DNA from: Polaromonas sp047303325
Lineage (GTDB): Bacteria > Pseudomonadota > Gammaproteobacteria > Burkholderiales > Burkholderiaceae_C
Direction of reading: 5' to 3'
Length of the DNA: 64,000 bases
Assembly (NCBI RefSeq): GCF_047303325.1
Contig: NZ_JBKBEX010000003.1
Span: forward strand, 1 to 64,000
Each line of letters begins with the position of its first letter. Positions within the stretch are counted from its first letter, which is position 1. The position numbers and the translations under genes were made by a program. Shown piece by piece: positions 61,502 through 64,000 of this stretch. Under the pieces are notes generated by a model. That model was given only the letters and a program-made list of their open reading frames with translations. It ran no database searches and was not told the origin of the DNA.

Positions 61502-63885
61502 CGCTTGCCTCCCGCCTGTGTGGCTGCGGTTGCGGCATTTTGCGCGCACCACGCTTGCCACATGCCGCGCATAGCCGTTTCAAAGTGGACGGCAAAGCGC
61601 GGCGCATCGAAGATCGGTGAGGCCAGCACCTGCGGCCGCAGGGCCGCGCGCAGCCGGGAGAGTTTCTGCAAGTCGCCGGCATGCGCAACGGCACGGGCGA
61701 GATAGTCGCCGCGGTCCGAGGCGACCCATTCGGGCAGTCCCGCATTCATCATCAGGCCGACACCCTGGCGCGACAAAAAGCGTTCGCCCGCCAGAGTCAG
61801 CACGGGCACACCCATCCACAAGGCTTCCGCTGTCGTTGTTCCACCCGGGAAGGGGAAGGGGTCCAGGGCGATGTCCACCCGCTGATAGGCGGCCAGGTAG
61901 TTCTCCCGGGGAACATAGTCTTCCAGAATCAGCCGGCCGGGTTCAATGCCGTGGGCGGCGAAACGGGCCATGACCTCGCGCTGTGCGGACGCCTGCTGCA
62001 ACTGGCGGGCCTTGAGGAACAGGCGGCTCGCCGGTACGGCATTCAGTACCTGCGCCCACAGTTCCACGACGGCATCATTCATCTTGGTCAGGTTGTTGAA
62101 GCAGCCGAAGGTGACATAGCCATTGGACAAGGCTGGAAGCGGCGAGACGCCGATATCCGCACGCGGGGGGGTAAAGCACAGCCGTGTTTCCGGCAGGCGC
62201 CAGATTTTCTCGGTGAAACTGCTTTCCTCGCTGGCCGGCAAGGTCCAGGGGTCGGCGAGGAGGTAGTCCATCGTCTGCACCCCGGTGGTCGCGAAATAGC
62301 CCAGCCAGGAGAGCTGCACTGGCGCGGGTTTCCAGGCGAATACCGGCAAGCGGTTGAACGCGGTATGTCCTGAAAGGTCGATCAGGATGTCAATACCGTC
62401 TTCGCGTATCAGCTCGGCCACATGCTCATCGGAAAGCCCCGCCACTGGATGCCATGCGCTGCAGCAAGCCTTGAGCCGCTGGCTGAGTTCGTCATCGCAA
62501 CTGCGTGTGGGATAGCCGAACAGTTCCAGCGAGGTGGCGCTGGCGGCCAAGGCCGCCATAACAGCATCCAGAAAATAGCCCACGGGGTGGATGCAAAAAT
62601 CACCGGAAACCATGCCCACGCGCAAGCGGCGATGCGGGTCGGGTGCATTGGCCCAAGCGAGCGCAGGCCGGGCACGGCGCGCAAGCACATCGCCGAAACG
62701 CCTGGTCTCGGCCAGCAAATTCGCAAGGGGCTGGTCGGCCAGGTAGTTGTGTACGAAGAGCAGGCTGTTATGGGCTTCGGTGAAATCCGGCTGGAGCTCC
62801 AGCGCGCGGCGCGTGCTCTCCAGGGAGCTTTCGAGCTGCCCAAGATCCTGCAGGGCATTTCCGAGATTGCTGTGGGCCTGCGCGTAGTCCGGCTTGATGG
62901 CCAAAGCCCGCCGGTGGCATTCAACCGCCTCGTCAAATTGTCCCTGTGTCTGGAAAACCGCGCCCATGGCGGTGAGCGATTCGGCGAAGTCAGGGTTGAT
63001 CTCCAGCGCCTGGCGGTAACTTGCCACGGCAGAATCGGCCTGACCCAGGTCGGCAAGGAGATTGCCCAGGTTGTGATGGGCCTCGATGAAGTTCGGCCGG
63101 ATCTTCAGCGCTTGCCGGTAGCTGTCCACAGCCTCCGTGAGCTGCCCGAGCGTGCGCAATGTGGCGCCCAGGTTGTTGTGCGCCAACGCATCATCCGGGT
63201 CGGCCGCTACCGCCCGGCGAAAACTGGCGGCCGAATCTTTAAACCGGCCGAGCTTTCTCTGGACAGCTCCCAGGTTGTTGAGCCAGTCCGCGTTGTGGGG
63301 ATCGGTTTCCAGCATCTGGCGATAGGTGTCGGCGACTTCATCGAGTCGCCCCGACCGGTTCAAGACCTTGACCAGCTTGTCACAGGCTTCGATATAGACG
63401 GGATTGATCTCCAGTGCGCGGCGATAGCTTGCCAGCGCTGCTTCATCCTGCCCCAGCTCCTCCAACGCGGCGCCTGAGGCCATCTCAGCCTCAGCGAAGC
63501 CCGGCTTGAGTGCGAGCGCCTCCCGGTATGCCGAGACGGCTGCCTCATGTTGATCTAGTTGTGTGTAAGCGGCTCCGAGGTTGAAGTGGGCGCCGGCCGA
63601 TTCCGGTTTGTAGCGGACGGCTTGGGTGAAGGCCTCCAGGGCCTGCTGCGCGTCACCGCGGTCCAGCAAAAGAGTGCCCCGGTTGAAATGCGCTCGCGCC
63701 AGATCGGGCATGAGGCTCACGGCCGTGTCGTAGCAGCGCAGCGCCTCATCGAGCCGCCCTTGCTGCTCAAGCTCCATGCCGTCTTCGAGCAGTTGCTCGG
63801 CGCTTGGGCCGCCGGGTTTCAAAAACTCTTCGGCACCTCCGGCGGTGGTACGCCCGCCCTTCATGATTCGATCGAATATCCCCAT
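61498..63885 (-). CDS. TPR-GT41 protein O-GlcNAc transferase-like, first of tandem
   Basis: A 795-residue paralogue, longest of the three, with about ten TPR units (about 28-375) and the GT41 region (about 405-780): DLSGHTAFNRLPVF, LGYFATTGVQTMDYLLAD, TFGCFNNLTKMND, DIALDPFPFPGGTTTAEALWMG. The start at 63885 (MGIFDRIMKGG) has GAGG a few bases upstream. It is the first gene of the three-gene overlapping operon. The last 100 bases of the window upstream hold its promoter region, with a small hairpin AGTTGC-TTGC-GCAACT (63942-63957), and no other gene. Confidence 0.9.
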   Translation of the reverse strand: MGIFDRIMKGGRTTAGGAEEFLKPGGPSAEQLLEDGMELEQQGRLDEALRCYDTAVSLMPDLARAHFNRGTLLLDRGDAQQALEAFTQAVRYKPESAGAHFNLGAAYTQLDQHEAAVSAYREALALKPGFAEAEMASGAALEELGQDEAALASYRRALEINPVYIEACDKLVKVLNRSGRLDEVADTYRQMLETDPHNADWLNNLGAVQRKLGRFKDSAASFRRAVAADPDDALAHNNLGATLRTLGQLTEAVDSYRQALKIRPNFIEAHHNLGNLLADLGQADSAVASYRQALEINPDFAESLTAMGAVFQTQGQFDEAVECHRRALAIKPDYAQAHSNLGNALQDLGQLESSLESTRRALELQPDFTEAHNSLLFVHNYLADQPLANLLAETRRFGDVLARRARPALAWANAPDPHRRLRVGMVSGDFCIHPVGYFLDAVMAALAASATSLELFGYPTRSCDDELSQRLKACCSAWHPVAGLSDEHVAELIREDGIDILIDLSGHTAFNRLPVFAWKPAPVQLSWLGYFATTGVQTMDYLLADPWTLPASEESSFTEKIWRLPETRLCFTPPRADIGVSPLPALSNGYVTFGCFNNLTKMNDAVVELWAQVLNAVPASRLFLKARQLQQASAQREVMARFAAHGIEPGRLILEDYVPRENYLAAYQRVDIALDPFPFPGGTTTAEALWMGVPVLTLAGERFLSRQGVGLMMNAGLPEWVASDRGDYLARAVAHAGDLQKLSRLRAALRPQVLASPIFDAPRFAVHFETAMRGMWQAWCAQNAATAATQAGGKR

Positions 63886-64000
63886 CCCTTGCCTCTTCAA
63901 TTGATTGCGGCCTCGGCCGAATGGTTTAATGGGTGCGCTGAAAGTTGCTTGCGCAACTGTCTTCCTGAGCGGGCTGGACTCTCCACCGGACCGAGGTGCT

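Overview
This GC-rich 64 kb window looks like the chromosome of a betaproteobacterium, order Burkholderiales, most likely family Comamonadaceae (Polaromonas/Rhodoferax/Variovorax-like). The evidence is the recA-recX and sucCD-terC blocks, Burkholderiales-type 2-aminoethylphosphonate genes, a TctDE-like two-component pair and a 3-hydroxybutyrate-oligomer hydrolase. Genus cannot be fixed from sequence alone. I see no rRNA, tRNA, IS transposase, prophage or CRISPR array.

Layout. 0-9.4 kb: two tandem Hsp20 chaperones behind a sigma-32-like promoter, a DUF4189 secreted protein, a threonine-synthase-like PLP enzyme divergent from a YheO-type regulator, a PHB-oligomer hydrolase, a giant 563-bp palindrome, a single-domain response regulator, SlyD, and an esterase-fold protein lacking its serine. 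9.4-16.7 kb: SPOR protein, birA, a SET-domain protein with a lysine-rich tail, a Tat-exported thioredoxin-like protein, topoisomerase III fused to a SWIB domain, and an MFS exporter.

16.7-25.3 kb: a minus-strand operon (ethanolamine-type permease, glutamine-synthetase-like ligase, GNAT, iron alcohol dehydrogenase, class I glutamine-amidotransferase hydrolase, aldehyde dehydrogenase, HAD phosphatase) divergent from a EutR-like AraC regulator. No EutBC is present. The set fits a gamma-glutamylation route from ethanolamine to glycine. 25.4-38.2 kb: a full 2-aminoethylphosphonate system: PhnS/T/permease uptake, PhnW, PhnR, PhnA, PhnY (C-P bond cleavage via phosphonoacetate), plus a PhnZ-like HD oxygenase, a DMT transporter and a DAO-GcvT oxidoreductase. 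The two islands handle structural analogues (ethanolamine and its phosphonate).

38.2-47.1 kb: a TctE/TctD-like two-component system, a MarR regulator, recA (with SOS-box candidates), recX, argC (type 2), sucC, sucD and a TerC membrane protein. 47.4-57.2 kb: a six-gene plus-strand signalling cassette: CHASE2-Ser/Thr kinase, PP2C phosphatase, tandem-FHA protein, CHASE2-class III cyclase, metallo-beta-lactamase-fold cyclic-nucleotide phosphodiesterase, and a GAF-GspE/PilB-type ATPase. 57.2-63.9 kb, convergent with it: three overlapping paralogous TPR-GT41 (SPINDLY/OGT-like) glycosyltransferases. This last 17 kb is the best candidate for an undescribed system: it joins phospho-threonine signalling, cyclic-nucleotide turnover, a secretion-type ATPase and protein O-glycosylation.

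Several repeat families occupy intergenic gaps. One is a ~100-bp hairpin element in four copies (1.3, 25.4, 29.5, 39.7 kb). Others are a triplicated 30-bp motif (4.4-4.55 kb), a large REP-like hairpin (2.3-2.4 kb), a nested 111-bp inverted repeat (15.3 kb) and the giant palindrome (6.87-7.43 kb).
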